Part shown: positions 1 to 10,160 of the stretch, in pieces
How positions within the stretch are numbered: the first letter of the stretch is position 1
Layout of the letters: each line of letters starts with the position of its first letter
Assembly (NCBI RefSeq): GCF_965278975.1
Contig: NZ_OZ257126.1
Coordinates: forward strand, 2,914,001 to 2,978,000
Source: Ferrovibrio sp965278975
Lineage (GTDB): Bacteria > Pseudomonadota > Alphaproteobacteria > Ferrovibrionales > Ferrovibrionaceae
Reading direction: 5' to 3'
Length of the DNA stretch: 64,000 nt
Program-made: the position numbers and the translations under genes
Notes under the pieces: generated by a model
What the model saw: only the letters and a program-made list of their open reading frames with translations
Told to the model about the DNA's origin: nothing
Databases searched by the model: none

Positions 1-1821
1 CAGGTGCTGGAATCCGGCCGCTATACGCTGCTCTCGGATGAAAACCGCATCTCGATGCGCCTGCTGCCGCCGCGCCGTGGCCGCGTGCTCGACCGCTTCG
101 GCACCGAGCTTGCCTCCAACCGGCGCAATTACCGCGTGCTGATCGTTGCCGAACAGGCGCGCAATGTCGATGCCACGCTGACCAAGCTGGCCGACCTGAT
201 CCATATCGACGACACCCAGCGCGCCCGCGTGAAGCGTGAGGTGGAGCGGCGGCGCAAATTCGTGCCGGTGGTGGTGTCGGAAAACTTGTCCTGGGAGGAC
301 TTCGCCCGCATCAACCTCCATTCGCCGGATCTGCCGGGTGTGCAGCTTGATGTTGGCGAGACGCGTGACTATGGCATGGGCGCGGTGTTCAGCCATGTGG
401 TGGGCTATGTCGGCGCCGTGTCGGAGAACGAGCTCGGCGACGATCCGCTGCTGGAACTGCCGGGCTTCCGCATTGGCAAAAGCGGCATTGAAAAGCTGTT
501 TGACGAGGATCTGCGCGGCCGTGCGGGCCATAGCCAGATCGAGGTCAATGCCTATGGCCGCGCCATCCGCGAACTGGATCGCACCGACGGCCTGACCGGC
601 GATGATGTGGTGCTGACCATTGATGCCGACCTGCAACGCTTCGCCGCCGAGCGGCTGAAGGATGAAAGCGCCGCGGCGGTGGTGATGGATGTGCATACCG
701 GCGAGGTTCTGACGCTGGTATCCAATCCCGGCTTCGATCCCAACTGGTTCAATGTCGGCATCACCACGGCGCAATGGCGCCAGCTCAATGGCGATAAATA
801 CCGCCCGCTGACCAATAAATCGGTGCAGGGTCAGTACCCGCCCGGTTCCACCTTCAAGATGGTGGTGGGCCTGGCCGCGCTGGAAGCCGGCGGCGTCACG
901 CCCGATAGCCGCGTCTTCTGCCCTGGCCATATGGAATTCGGCAACAACACCTTCCACTGCTGGAAGAAGGGCGGCCATGGCAGCATGAATCTGGTGCAGG
1001 CACTGGAAGAGAGCTGCGACGTTTACTTCTATGAAGCCGCCCGCCGTATCGGCGTCGACAAGATCGCCGATATGGGCAAGCGGCTTGGCCTTGGCGATGT
1101 CAGTGGCCTTGATGTCACCGGCGAGCGCCGCGGCCTGATGCCGACCCGTGCCTGGAAGCAGGGCGCCTTGGGCCAGCCCTGGGCGCAGGGCGAAACCCTG
1201 GTGGTGGGTATCGGCCAGGGCTATGTGCTGGCGACGCCGCTGCAGCTTTGCGTGATGACCGCCCGGCTGGCCAATGGCGGCTATGCCGTGCAGCCGCGCC
1301 TGGTGCGGCATGATGATGTGCTGGGGCCTTCGCCAGAGCAGCGCCCGGCCAGCCAGCTTTACAATTCACTCAACATCAAGCGCGAGCATCTCGAAGTGGT
1401 GCAGGAAGGCATGGTGCGCGTCACCACGCCGCCGCGCGGCACCGCCCATGGTGCCCGTATCACCCAGCCGCAATTCGCCATGGCTGGCAAGACAGGTTCC
1501 AGCCAGGTGCGACGTATCTCCAAGGCCGAACGCGATACCCGCGTGCGCAAGAACGAGGAGAAACCCTGGGAGGAGCGCGACCACGCCCTGTTCGTTGCCT
1601 ATGCGCCAGTGGGCAATCCACGCTACTGCATCGCCGTGATCGTCGAGCATGGCGGCTCAGGTTCCAAGGCAGCGGCCCCCATCGCGCGCGATATCCTGCT
1701 GGAAACCCAGCGGCTTGATCCCTCGCGCCGCAACCGGGCACCGGGTCCGCCGCCGGCTACCACCGCCGACACGCCTGCCGGGCCGCAATCGGCGCGACCG
1801 CCCAAGCCGCGGGAAGGCTGA
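1..1821 (+). CDS. mrdA: Penicillin-binding protein 2 (5' end outside window)
   Basis: Transpeptidase that cross-links peptidoglycan during lateral wall growth, working with RodA in the elongasome at the inner membrane. The reading frame is open from the first base, and the N-terminal membrane anchor expected in PBP2 is missing, so the gene begins upstream; the GTG at 4 is unlikely to be the start. The visible 606 residues hold the PBP dimerisation domain (first ~200 residues) and the transpeptidase domain: SxxK in PPGSTFKM (Ser at about visible residue 283), an SxD-type motif in ESCDVY, and KTG in AGKTGSS near residue 497. The tail is proline-rich. mrdB starts 2 bp after the stop, giving the classical mrdAB pair. 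Identification is firm. Confidence 0.95.
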   Translation, partial: QVLESGRYTLLSDENRISMRLLPPRRGRVLDRFGTELASNRRNYRVLIVAEQARNVDATLTKLADLIHIDDTQRARVKREVERRRKFVPVVVSENLSWEDFARINLHSPDLPGVQLDVGETRDYGMGAVFSHVVGYVGAVSENELGDDPLLELPGFRIGKSGIEKLFDEDLRGRAGHSQIEVNAYGRAIRELDRTDGLTGDDVVLTIDADLQRFAAERLKDESAAAVVMDVHTGEVLTLVSNPGFDPNWFNVGITTAQWRQLNGDKYRPLTNKSVQGQYPPGSTFKMVVGLAALEAGGVTPDSRVFCPGHMEFGNNTFHCWKKGGHGSMNLVQALEESCDVYFYEAARRIGVDKIADMGKRLGLGDVSGLDVTGERRGLMPTRAWKQGALGQPWAQGETLVVGIGQGYVLATPLQLCVMTARLANGGYAVQPRLVRHDDVLGPSPEQRPASQLYNSLNIKREHLEVVQEGMVRVTTPPRGTAHGARITQPQFAMAGKTGSSQVRRISKAERDTRVRKNEEKPWEERDHALFVAYAPVGNPRYCIAVIVEHGGSGSKAAAPIARDILLETQRLDPSRRNRAPGPPPATTADTPAGPQSARPPKPREG

Positions 1822-1823
1822 AC

Positions 1824-2972
1824 ATGCGCCGGACGTCTCTGCTCAGCCGTGGCAACGACCTGACATTGGGCCGCAAGCTGCGTGACATCACCTGGGGTCT
1901 GGTGCTGCTGATCTGCATGATCGCCAGTGTCGGCTTCATCCAGCTTTTTTCGGCGGCGGGCGGCGATATCGATCCCTGGGCCGACCGCCAGATGCTGCGC
2001 TTCGCCATCGGCCTTGGCGTCATGACCCTGATCGCGGTTACCGATATCCGCATCTGGATGCGGGCGGCCTATCTGTTCTACGCCGTGGCCCTGGTGCTGC
2101 TGGTGGCGGTGGAACTGGTTGGCCGTGTCGGCATGGGCGCGCAGCGCTGGCTTGATCTCGGCGTTCTCCATATCCAGCCCTCGGAGATCATGAAGATTTC
2201 CATCGTGCTGGCCCTGGCACGCTATTTCCACGGCTTGTCGCATGAGGAGGTCGGCATGATCCGCTGGCTGTTCATCCCGCTCGGCCTGGTGGTGGCGCCG
2301 GTGGTGCTGGTGATGAAACAGCCCGATCTCGGTACCGCGATGCTGCTGCTCGCCACTTCCGGCGCGGTGTTTTTCTATGCCGGCGTGCGCATGTGGAAAT
2401 TCCTGCTGGTCATTATTGCAGGCGGTTCGGCACTGCCGATTGCCTGGAATCTGATGCACGATTATCAGCGCAAGCGCGTGCTCACCTTCATGAACCCGGA
2501 GCAGGATCCGCTCGGCGCCGGCTACCACATCCTGCAATCCAAGATCGCGCTCGGCTCCGGCGGCTTCATGGGCAAGGGCTTCCTGCAAGGCAGCCAGAGC
2601 CATCTGAGTTTCCTGCCGGAAAAGCAGACCGACTTCATCTTCACCATGCTGGCCGAGGAACAGGGCCTGGTCGGCGCGCTCGGCCTGATCACGCTCTACA
2701 TCCTGGTGCTGGCCTATGGCTATGCGATCGCCATGCGCTCGCGCAATCAGTTCGGGCGCCTGGTGGCCGGCGGCCTCACCACCATGCTGTTCCTCTATGT
2801 CTTCATCAACATCGCCATGGTGTCTGGCATGGTGCCGGTGGTGGGCGTGCCGCTGCCGCTGGTCAGCTATGGCGGCACGGCGATGATGACATTGCTGATC
2901 GGCATCGGCCTGCTGATCGGCGTCTATGTCCACCGCGATGTGGAAATTCCCAGGCATATGAGCGGTTTGTAG
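1824..2972 (+). CDS. mrdB: Peptidoglycan polymerase RodA
   Basis: SEDS-family glycosyltransferase that polymerises lipid II into glycan strands and pairs with PBP2 for rod-shape growth. The 382-residue length is typical, with about ten hydrophobic helices. SEDS signatures are visible: QPSEIMK near residue 115, KQPDLGTA near residue 170 and the C-terminal PLVSYGGTAM. The ATG lies 2 bp after the mrdA stop, so the two are probably translated from one mRNA. A divIVA/mre neighbourhood is not visible because the window starts within mrdA. Confidence 0.95.
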   Translation: MRRTSLLSRGNDLTLGRKLRDITWGLVLLICMIASVGFIQLFSAAGGDIDPWADRQMLRFAIGLGVMTLIAVTDIRIWMRAAYLFYAVALVLLVAVELVGRVGMGAQRWLDLGVLHIQPSEIMKISIVLALARYFHGLSHEEVGMIRWLFIPLGLVVAPVVLVMKQPDLGTAMLLLATSGAVFFYAGVRMWKFLLVIIAGGSALPIAWNLMHDYQRKRVLTFMNPEQDPLGAGYHILQSKIALGSGGFMGKGFLQGSQSHLSFLPEKQTDFIFTMLAEEQGLVGALGLITLYILVLAYGYAIAMRSRNQFGRLVAGGLTTMLFLYVFINIAMVSGMVPVVGVPLPLVSYGGTAMMTLLIGIGLLIGVYVHRDVEIPRHMSGL

Positions 2973-2974
2973 GT

Positions 2975-3006
2975 TATCCCCAGGGCGCGAATTTGCCCCT
3001 GGGATA
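2975..3006 (+). terminator. Hairpin just after rodA
   Basis: TATCCC-CAGGGC at 2975-2986 can pair with GCCCCT-GGGATA at 2995-3006 (10 of 12 positions) around an 8-nt loop, starting 2 bp after the rodA stop. No T-tract follows, so it may be a weak or Rho-assisted terminator or an mRNA 3' stabiliser that separates rodA from the tRNA gene. Confidence 0.35.
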
Positions 3007-3055
3007 GCCCTTGCAATCGCTGCGAATCCGAGTATGTTGCGCGCCGGATTTGATT

Positions 3056-3131
<76 letters not shown>

Positions 3132-3168
3132 TTCCTTCCTAGGAATGATCTCCAATCGATCCGTTCCC

Positions 3169-4080
3169 TCAGAATTCCAGCTTCGGCAATCGCACGCGCA
3201 ACGCCTGCGGCTCCACGGCATAGTCGATCGGGCCGGGCAGCATGTCGATTTCGCCATCATTGGCCACCGGCTTGGGCCGGGCGAAATCGATGCGCAGGTG
3301 TTCCGCCTTGATCACTTCCAAACGCGGATCACTGTCCAATGTGCCAAGGAACAGCTTGGCGAGCTGGCTGGCCGAGCCAAGCCAGTTCTTCTCATGCGAG
3401 ATATAGGCAGTGAGTTCGCCGCTCTGCAGATCGGGGCGGCCAAACAGCTGCCCGGCGCGGAATTCGTAGGCCCCCACTGCCACGACAATGGCGGGCGAGA
3501 GGATTTCGCGCCGCTGGCCCTGGTGGTCGATGGTGATCTGCATCAGGCGGTGGCGCCGCACCGCGCGCCAGGCAGACCGCAGCATGGCGCCCCATTTGCT
3601 CAAGCCCCAGAGGCGGCGGCGGCGCTCGCGGTCCACCACCATGTCCGGATAAAGGCCGAGGGCGGATTTGTTGAGGAACAGGCGGTCGTTGATGCGGCCC
3701 AGGTCGATGGCGGCAACAGTGCCCTGGCTCAGGGCCGCCACGGCGCGGTCGATTTCCAAGGGGATATTGAGGTCGCGGGCCAGCAGATTCATGGTGCCGA
3801 GCGGCAATACGCCCAGGATGCCGCCGGGCTGCGTCCCGCGTTTTTTGAGCAGGCCCGCAGCACTGCGCAGCGTGCCATCGCCGCCGCCGACCCAGACTTC
3901 CTCGGCTTCGTTGGCAGCGCGCCGCAGGCTGCCCAGCAAGGCATCCGGCGGCACCACATGCACGCGCACATCTTCCTGGCCATGGGCCAGCGCCGCCTCG
4001 CGGATCAGGCTGCCCAATGCCTCCGGGCCATGGCGCCTGGCCGTGCCCGAGGCCGCGTTGATCACCACTTGGGTCGTCAT
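3169..4080 (-). CDS. Diacylglycerol kinase-family lipid kinase
   Basis: A 303-residue member of the DAGK catalytic-domain family (YegS/DgkB/sphingosine kinase-like), which phosphorylates a lipid hydroxyl with ATP. The nucleotide-binding signature GGGDGT is at about residues 65-70 and the following PLGTMN, with NxLA-type residues, at about 91-97. The N-terminal VVINAASG matches the usual NP.SG start of the fold. The substrate cannot be read from sequence. The ExoD-like gene lies 2 bp upstream on the same strand, so the two probably form an operon. It converges on the tRNA-Lys gene. Confidence 0.85.
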   Translation of the reverse strand: MTTQVVINAASGTARRHGPEALGSLIREAALAHGQEDVRVHVVPPDALLGSLRRAANEAEEVWVGGGDGTLRSAAGLLKKRGTQPGGILGVLPLGTMNLLARDLNIPLEIDRAVAALSQGTVAAIDLGRINDRLFLNKSALGLYPDMVVDRERRRRLWGLSKWGAMLRSAWRAVRRHRLMQITIDHQGQRREILSPAIVVAVGAYEFRAGQLFGRPDLQSGELTAYISHEKNWLGSASQLAKLFLGTLDSDPRLEVIKAEHLRIDFARPKPVANDGEIDMLPGPIDYAVEPQALRVRLPKLEF

Positions 4081-4082
4081 GG

Positions 4083-4784
4083 CTACCAGGGCAGCAGGTC
4101 GGAGATGCCGGTGCCGGCATGCCAGGCGGCGACGCCAAGGCCGACGCAGACACCGGTGCTGATCAGGCCCAGCGCCTGACCAGCCAGTACGCCTAGGCCA
4201 TCACGGGTCAGCAGGCCCAGCGCGATCAGGATGATGCCGACGGCGAAAGGCGCGTTGGCAAAAGGGATCGGCAGGGCCAGACCGATGGCCTGCACCATGA
4301 TGCCGAGCAGAGCCAGTGCCAGGCCCAGGCCGCCGAGCATCCAGGTCAGGCGCGGGCGGAAATGACGCTCCAGCCGGCGCAGGCGGGGAATCGTGTAGCG
4401 CAGGAAACGGTCGAGGAAGCCGCTGGAAAGCTCGCGCCGTGCCAGCACGGCAGGCAGTGGTGCCTGGGCATGGTCACGGCGCAGCAGCAGCGCCAGCAGC
4501 ATGCCACCGGCCACGGCCACGATCAGCGAGCCGGTGAGGAAGCCGAGCGGCAGGCCCGGCGAGGGCATCAGGCCGAGCAGGCCGAGGAACAGCAGCAGGA
4601 GCAAAGCCGAGCGTTCGGCGAATAGTTCGGCGGCTTCGGCAAGCGTCACCGGGCGGTCGCGGCCCAGGCGGCGCAGCTTGGCCAGATCGTGGGCGATGGA
4701 GGCCGGGCGTTGCACCGCCGGGTTGTTGCTGGCAGGGGATTGCGTAATCATGTCCGTTACTTCGCCCGGGAAATGGGGCGGCAT
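4083..4784 (-). CDS. ExoD-family inner-membrane protein
   Basis: A 233-residue membrane protein resembling ExoD, named from exopolysaccharide mutants of rhizobia; its biochemical role is not established. A soluble N-terminal part (LAKLRRLGRDRPVTLAEAAELF) precedes hydrophobic segments containing GLMPSPGLP, a stretch typical of the family, and further helices around residues 140-225. Two ATG starts are possible: 4784, or 4751 twelve codons later. Neither has a clear Shine-Dalgarno sequence, and 4751 (MITQSP) is the more conservative choice. It is followed after 2 bp by the lipid kinase gene, suggesting a shared membrane-lipid or envelope role. Confidence 0.75.
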   Translation of the reverse strand: MPPHFPGEVTDMITQSPASNNPAVQRPASIAHDLAKLRRLGRDRPVTLAEAAELFAERSALLLLLFLGLLGLMPSPGLPLGFLTGSLIVAVAGGMLLALLLRRDHAQAPLPAVLARRELSSGFLDRFLRYTIPRLRRLERHFRPRLTWMLGGLGLALALLGIMVQAIGLALPIPFANAPFAVGIILIALGLLTRDGLGVLAGQALGLISTGVCVGLGVAAWHAGTGISDLLPW

Positions 4785-4868
4785 GATGGCAGCCCGATGA
4801 CGCTTGTTAGGAGCTTGTTAAGCTTTGCGGACTCGCCTCGGGCCCGCCTCGCCGGGTAGGATGCGGCC

Positions 4869-5585
4869 ATGAGCTTCGCGCCCCGTTTCTTCGCTGCCCT
4901 GGGCACCGTGCCCCATGCCGAGCGTCTGGCCTTCCTGACCCAGGATGTGCGCGCCGCCGGCACGGTATTCGGTTTCTATGGTGCCGCCGCCGCCATCGGC
5001 GCGCGGCCGACCGAGATGGCGCTGATCGTGGTGCGCCGCTACCGGCCGGAGGACCTGCATCGCCAGGTGGTGCTGGTGTTCCAGCAGGACCGCAAATTCG
5101 CCGAAGCCCTGTCCAAGCTCTATGCCGCGCGCGGCAAGCCCCTGGGTTTCGAGGGCCAGTACCGCTGGTGCGCGATACCTGAACCGACCTTCATGGCGCC
5201 GGAAACCTTCGCCCTGCTGGCGCAGCGGTTCCCGACGCTGCTGATGATCGAGGAGCAGGAGGACAAAGCGCGGATCGTGGTGTATGGCTCGGAAGGCTTC
5301 AAGCAGCGCCCGCCGCTGAAATTAGCCCCGCTGCCCAAGCCGGTGCCGCCGAAACCGCAGATCGCCGTGCCGCCGCCGAAACCGAAGGCGCCGCCAGCCG
5401 CCGCCAAGGTGGTGCCGCTGCGCCCGTTCGCGGGGCCGCCAGGCGCCAACCGCGCGCCGCTGCCGCCTTTGCCGCTCAGCCGCCGCCGGCGCCTGCGCAG
5501 CGTGGTGGCACTGAACGAGAAGGTGGAACGCCAGGTGGTGAACGAGTTCCGCCGCCTGCTCACCGTGCTGGCCTATTACGGCTAG
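4869..5585 (+). CDS. Unknown protein with proline-rich linker
   Basis: A 238-residue protein I do not recognise. Residues 1-145 look like a compact alpha/beta domain (MSFAPRFF at the start, IVVRRYRPEDL near 57, RWCAIPEP near 100). Residues about 150-205 are a low-complexity Pro/Lys/Ala linker (repeated PKP, PPKP, PPAAAK). A basic stretch SRRRRLRS near 206 leads into a short C-terminal helix (VERQVVNEFRRLLTVL). There is no signal peptide and there are no membrane segments. The layout of folded domain, flexible linker and terminal helix suggests an adaptor tethered to a partner, but that is inference. Codon use matches its neighbours. It is divergent from the ExoD-like gene and convergent with the flavin reductase gene. 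Confidence 0.7.
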   Translation: MSFAPRFFAALGTVPHAERLAFLTQDVRAAGTVFGFYGAAAAIGARPTEMALIVVRRYRPEDLHRQVVLVFQQDRKFAEALSKLYAARGKPLGFEGQYRWCAIPEPTFMAPETFALLAQRFPTLLMIEEQEDKARIVVYGSEGFKQRPPLKLAPLPKPVPPKPQIAVPPPKPKAPPAAAKVVPLRPFAGPPGANRAPLPPLPLSRRRRLRSVVALNEKVERQVVNEFRRLLTVLAYYG

Positions 5586-5591
5586 ATAAGG

Positions 5592-6125
5592 CTAAAGCGG
5601 CTCCGTCCGCATATAGCGGCCATCCTGGTAGACCAGCGGCGCGATGGCGTTGCGATTGATCACCCGCAGCACTTTGCCGATGAAAATCCCGTGCGAGCCA
5701 TAGGCATGCACGGCTTCCACGGCGCAGACGATATTGGCCTGGGCATCGTGCAGATAGGGTACGTTCTCGGCATCCTCGCGCCAGTCGCCGGTATCGAAGC
5801 GGGCCTCTCCTTCGGCGCCGCCGCTGCAGATTTCCGAAATCGGCTGCTGCCCGGTATGCAGCAGGTTGATGCAGAAGCGGTTGCCCAGGCCCAGATGGGC
5901 ATGCAAAGCCGCCGAGCGGTTGACGCAGGCCAGCAGGGCCGGCGGATCGGCCGATACGGAAGTGACCGCCGTGGCGGTCATGCCGCAGCGCCGGCCCTGC
6001 GGGTCGCGGGCGGACAGCACGGTGACCGTGGCGGCCAACCGGCGCATGGCGGCGCGGAAGTCCCCCCGCAGATTGGGGTCTGGGCCAGGGGCAAGGCCAG
6101 GGTCGGGCATGGGGTGGTCAGACAT
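5592..6125 (-). CDS. Flavin reductase-like (FMN-binding split barrel) protein
   Basis: A 177-residue protein of the HpaC/flavin reductase family, which uses NAD(P)H to reduce free FMN or FAD, usually for a partner monooxygenase. Family signatures are DFRAAMRRLAATVTVL at the N terminus, MTATAVTSVSADPPALLACVN in the flavin-binding barrel (about residues 50-70) and FCINLLHTGQQ near 85. The start at 6125 (MSDHPMP) is chosen because longer versions only add low-complexity residues running into the divergent promoter. No monooxygenase gene is adjacent, so the partner is unknown. It is transcribed away from the Rrf2/suf operon. Confidence 0.85.
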   Translation of the reverse strand: MSDHPMPDPGLAPGPDPNLRGDFRAAMRRLAATVTVLSARDPQGRRCGMTATAVTSVSADPPALLACVNRSAALHAHLGLGNRFCINLLHTGQQPISEICSGGAEGEARFDTGDWREDAENVPYLHDAQANIVCAVEAVHAYGSHGIFIGKVLRVINRNAIAPLVYQDGRYMRTEPL

Positions 6126-6201
6126 GGCCTCAAGATGCGGCTGATTCGCAAATAGCGCAATCTTTTCGGCGGCTTGACTTCGTTCGGCAGGCCACCATCT
6201 T

Positions 6202-6230
6202 GCAAACCAGACCAAAATGGTCTTATTTGC
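6202..6230. promoter_or_regulatory. IscR type-1-like operator for the Rrf2/suf operon
   Basis: A 29-bp palindrome centred on 6216. The core AGACCAAAATGGTCT is perfect, and outer GCAAA/TTTGC arms match after two mismatched positions. The inner GACCAAAATGGTC has the spacing and WWW centre of IscR type-1 sites (GACTR-WWW-YAGTC). It sits 31-59 bp before the Rrf2 start. A candidate -35 (TTGCAA, 6200-6205) and -10-like TATTTG (6224-6229) would bracket it, so bound regulator would block RNA polymerase. Autoregulation by the adjacent Rrf2 protein is inferred. Confidence 0.65.
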
Positions 6231-6260
6231 GCGCGAACAAGCTAGGATGGAACCGAAACG

Positions 6261-6719
6261 ATGCTGCGGCTGAGCCGATTGGCGGATTATGGCGTGATGG
6301 TGATGGCCCATATGGCTGCCGCCCCCGCTGCCGTGCACACGGCGGATGCCGCCGCTGCGGCCACCGGCCTGCCGGGCCCGACGGTGGCCAAGCTGATGGC
6401 CAAGCTGTGCCGTGCCGGCCTGCTCGCCTCGCAGCGTGGCGCCCGTGGCGGCTATTCGCTCAGCCGCGAGCCGCAGGCGGTGACGGTGGCCGATATCGTC
6501 TCGGCGCTGGATGGCCCGATCGCGCTGACGCAATGCTCCGAGCACCAGCCCAGTGCCTGCGACCGCGAAAACCTCTGCGTCTCGCGGCGCGGCATCCACA
6601 AGATCAACAGCGCCATCCGTCAGGCGCTGGAATCGGTCAGTCTCGCCGAACTGGCGCGACCGGCCTTCGATTTCATGCAGCCGCCCGCGGAACGCCCCGC
6701 GGCGAGCCGCCCGACTTGA
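6261..6719 (+). CDS. Rrf2-family Fe-S cluster assembly regulator (SUF regulator)
   Basis: A 152-residue IscR/Rrf2-type transcription factor. The N-terminal winged helix includes MLRLSRLADYGVMVM and the recognition region LPGPTVAKLMAKLCRAGLL, followed by the wing RGARGGYSL. Three cysteines at about residues 93, 101 and 107 (spacing C-x7-C-x5-C, near TQCSEH and NLCVSR) are the expected [2Fe-2S] ligands. In family members cluster occupancy reports cellular Fe-S status. It is the first gene of the suf operon, 26 bp before sufB, and the palindrome at 6202-6230 is its likely autoregulatory site. Confidence 0.92.
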   Translation: MLRLSRLADYGVMVMAHMAAAPAAVHTADAAAAATGLPGPTVAKLMAKLCRAGLLASQRGARGGYSLSREPQAVTVADIVSALDGPIALTQCSEHQPSACDRENLCVSRRGIHKINSAIRQALESVSLAELARPAFDFMQPPAERPAASRPT

Positions 6720-6745
6720 ACCAGTAGAAGCAGCCCAGGTGCCCC

Positions 6746-8221
<1,476 letters not shown>

Positions 8222-8223
8222 GG

Positions 8224-8982
8224 ATGAGTCAGATGCTTGAGATCAAGAACCTGCATGCCCGTGTCGATGGCAAGGACATCCTGCGCGGCATCAACCTGGT
8301 GATGCGGCCCGGTGAAGTGCATGCCATCATGGGGCCGAATGGTTCGGGCAAATCCACGCTGTCCTATGTGCTGGCTGGCCGCGATGGCTATGACGTCACC
8401 GAAGGAGACATCCTGTTCAATGGCCAGAGCCTGCTGAGCATGGAGCCGGAAGAACGCGCCCGTGAAGGCGTGTTCCTGGCTTTCCAGTATCCGGTGGAAA
8501 TTCCCGGCGTTGCCAATGCGGTATTCCTGCGTTCCGCCGTCAATGCTGTGCGCAAGCATCGCGGCTTGGCCGAACTGGATGCCATGAGCTTCCTGAAGGC
8601 GGCGCGGGCCAAGATGAAGCAGTTGCAGATGGACGAGAAGTTCCTGCAGCGCCCGGTGAATGTCGGCTTTTCCGGCGGCGAGAAGAAGCGCAATGAAGTG
8701 TTCCAGATGCTGATGCTGGAGCCGAGCCTGATGCTGCTGGATGAGACCGATAGCGGCTTGGATATCGATGCGCTCAAGATCGTCGCCGAAGGCGTCAACG
8801 CGCTGCGCGGCCCGGAACGTTCCGCCCTGGTGATCACGCATTACCAGCGCCTGCTGGATTACATCGTGCCGGATCATGTGCATGTGCTGGCCAAGGGCCG
8901 CATCGTGAAGTCGGGCGGTAAGGAACTGGCGCTTGAGCTTGAGGCCAAGGGCTATGCCGATATCGTGTCGGAGGCGGCGTGA
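8224..8982 (+). CDS. sufC: SUF system ATPase SufC
   Basis: ABC-type ATPase that drives conformational change in SufBCD during cluster assembly; it is cytosolic and not a transporter. 252 residues. Walker A GPNGSGKST is near residue 38, the Q-loop region FQYPVEIPG near 89, signature FSGGEKKRNE near 150 (the SufC form of LSGGQ), Walker B LMLLDETDSGLD near 170 and H-loop ITH near 205. Its stop overlaps the sufD GTG start, consistent with coupled translation and fixed stoichiometry. Confidence 0.97.
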   Translation: MSQMLEIKNLHARVDGKDILRGINLVMRPGEVHAIMGPNGSGKSTLSYVLAGRDGYDVTEGDILFNGQSLLSMEPEERAREGVFLAFQYPVEIPGVANAVFLRSAVNAVRKHRGLAELDAMSFLKAARAKMKQLQMDEKFLQRPVNVGFSGGEKKRNEVFQMLMLEPSLMLLDETDSGLDIDALKIVAEGVNALRGPERSALVITHYQRLLDYIVPDHVHVLAKGRIVKSGGKELALELEAKGYADIVSEAA

Positions 8983-10160
8983 GCCTCTTCGCTGACCATA
9001 TCGCCAGGTTGCAGGCGGAATTGCCGGCCTTGCCCGCCGCGCAGGCTTTGCGCGAGGGTGGGTTGGCCGATCTGCGCCGCACCGGCCTGCCGGGCCGCAA
9101 GGTCGAGGCCTGGAAGTTTACCTCGTTGCAGCCAGTGGAAAAGCGCGGCTGGCGGCTTGCCGCCAATGGTGCCGCACCCTTTGCCGCGCCACTGCCCGAG
9201 GGCGTGAGGCTGGTGCCGATTGCCAAGGCCCTGGCCGAACAGGGCGAGGCGCTGGCGAAGGCGCTGGTGCCTGCCGGCCATGACGCGGCCGATGCGCTGG
9301 TGGCACTGAACGCGGCCCTGCTCAGCGATGGCTGGCTGCTCGATGTGGCGCCGGGCGTGGCGCTGCCCAAGCCGATCCATCTTGATCTGCGCAACGATGA
9401 TGCCGAGGGCCTGGCGAATATCACCTGCCTGTTGCGGCTGGGCGAGGGCGCTTCCGCCGCGCTGTTCGAGAGCCATGAAGGCGGCGGCTTTTCCAACAGC
9501 CGGATCAAGATCGAGCTGGCACCTGGCGCGAAGCTGTTCCATGCCCGGCTACAGCGCCATAGTGCCGAGGCCTATCATGCCGGTCTCACCGAGGCCCGGC
9601 TTGGCGCCAATGCTGAATACCGCCATGTCTCGCTCATGCTGGGCGGGGCCATCGCGCGCCATGAACTGGCAGTGACACTTGCAGGCGAGGGCGCGCAACT
9701 CGATGCTCAGGGGTTGAGCCTGGCCAGTGGCAAGGCGCATCTGGATCATACCTTGCGGCTGGCCCATGAAGCTGCCGGCTGCGCCAGCAACCAGTTGTTC
9801 AAGAATGTGGTGGATGATCACGGCCATGCCGTGTTCCAGGGCCGCATCCGCGTTGCTCCCGGCGCGCAGCAGACCGATGCGCAGCAGCTTTGCCGCACGC
9901 TGTTGCTGTCGGACGATGCCGCCATCGATACCAAGCCCGAGCTTGAGATCCTGGCCGACGACGTGAAATGCAGCCATGGCGCCACGGTCGGTGACCTGGA
10001 TGCCAACATGCTGTTCTATCTCCGCGCCCGCGGCATTGATGCGGCGCTGGCCCGTCGCCTGCTGCTGGAAGGCTTCGCCGCTGAAATCCTGGAGGCGATT
10101 CCGCAGGGCGACCTGCGGCTGCCTTTCATCGCCGCGCTGGAAGATTGGTTCGCCACATGA
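8979..10160 (+). CDS. sufD: Fe-S assembly protein SufD
   Basis: The SufB paralogue that completes the SufBC2D complex and helps with iron acquisition. 393 residues, starting with GTG within the last codons of sufC. The N-terminal helical region (AALREGGLADLRRTGLPGRKVEAWKFT) is followed by the beta-helix core. The conserved C-terminal signature DDVKCSHGATVGDLDANMLFYL is near residue 330, with RGIDAALARRLLLEGFA next. The stop overlaps the sufS ATG by ATGA. Confidence 0.96.
   Translation: MSLFADHIARLQAELPALPAAQALREGGLADLRRTGLPGRKVEAWKFTSLQPVEKRGWRLAANGAAPFAAPLPEGVRLVPIAKALAEQGEALAKALVPAGHDAADALVALNAALLSDGWLLDVAPGVALPKPIHLDLRNDDAEGLANITCLLRLGEGASAALFESHEGGGFSNSRIKIELAPGAKLFHARLQRHSAEAYHAGLTEARLGANAEYRHVSLMLGGAIARHELAVTLAGEGAQLDAQGLSLASGKAHLDHTLRLAHEAAGCASNQLFKNVVDDHGHAVFQGRIRVAPGAQQTDAQQLCRTLLLSDDAAIDTKPELEILADDVKCSHGATVGDLDANMLFYLRARGIDAALARRLLLEGFAAEILEAIPQGDLRLPFIAALEDWFAT

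Noticed and set aside
1623..2957. A 444-codon open frame antisense to rodA
   Set aside because: His/Gln-rich composition is what the reverse complement of a GC-rich membrane-protein gene gives; rodA is certain on the other strand.
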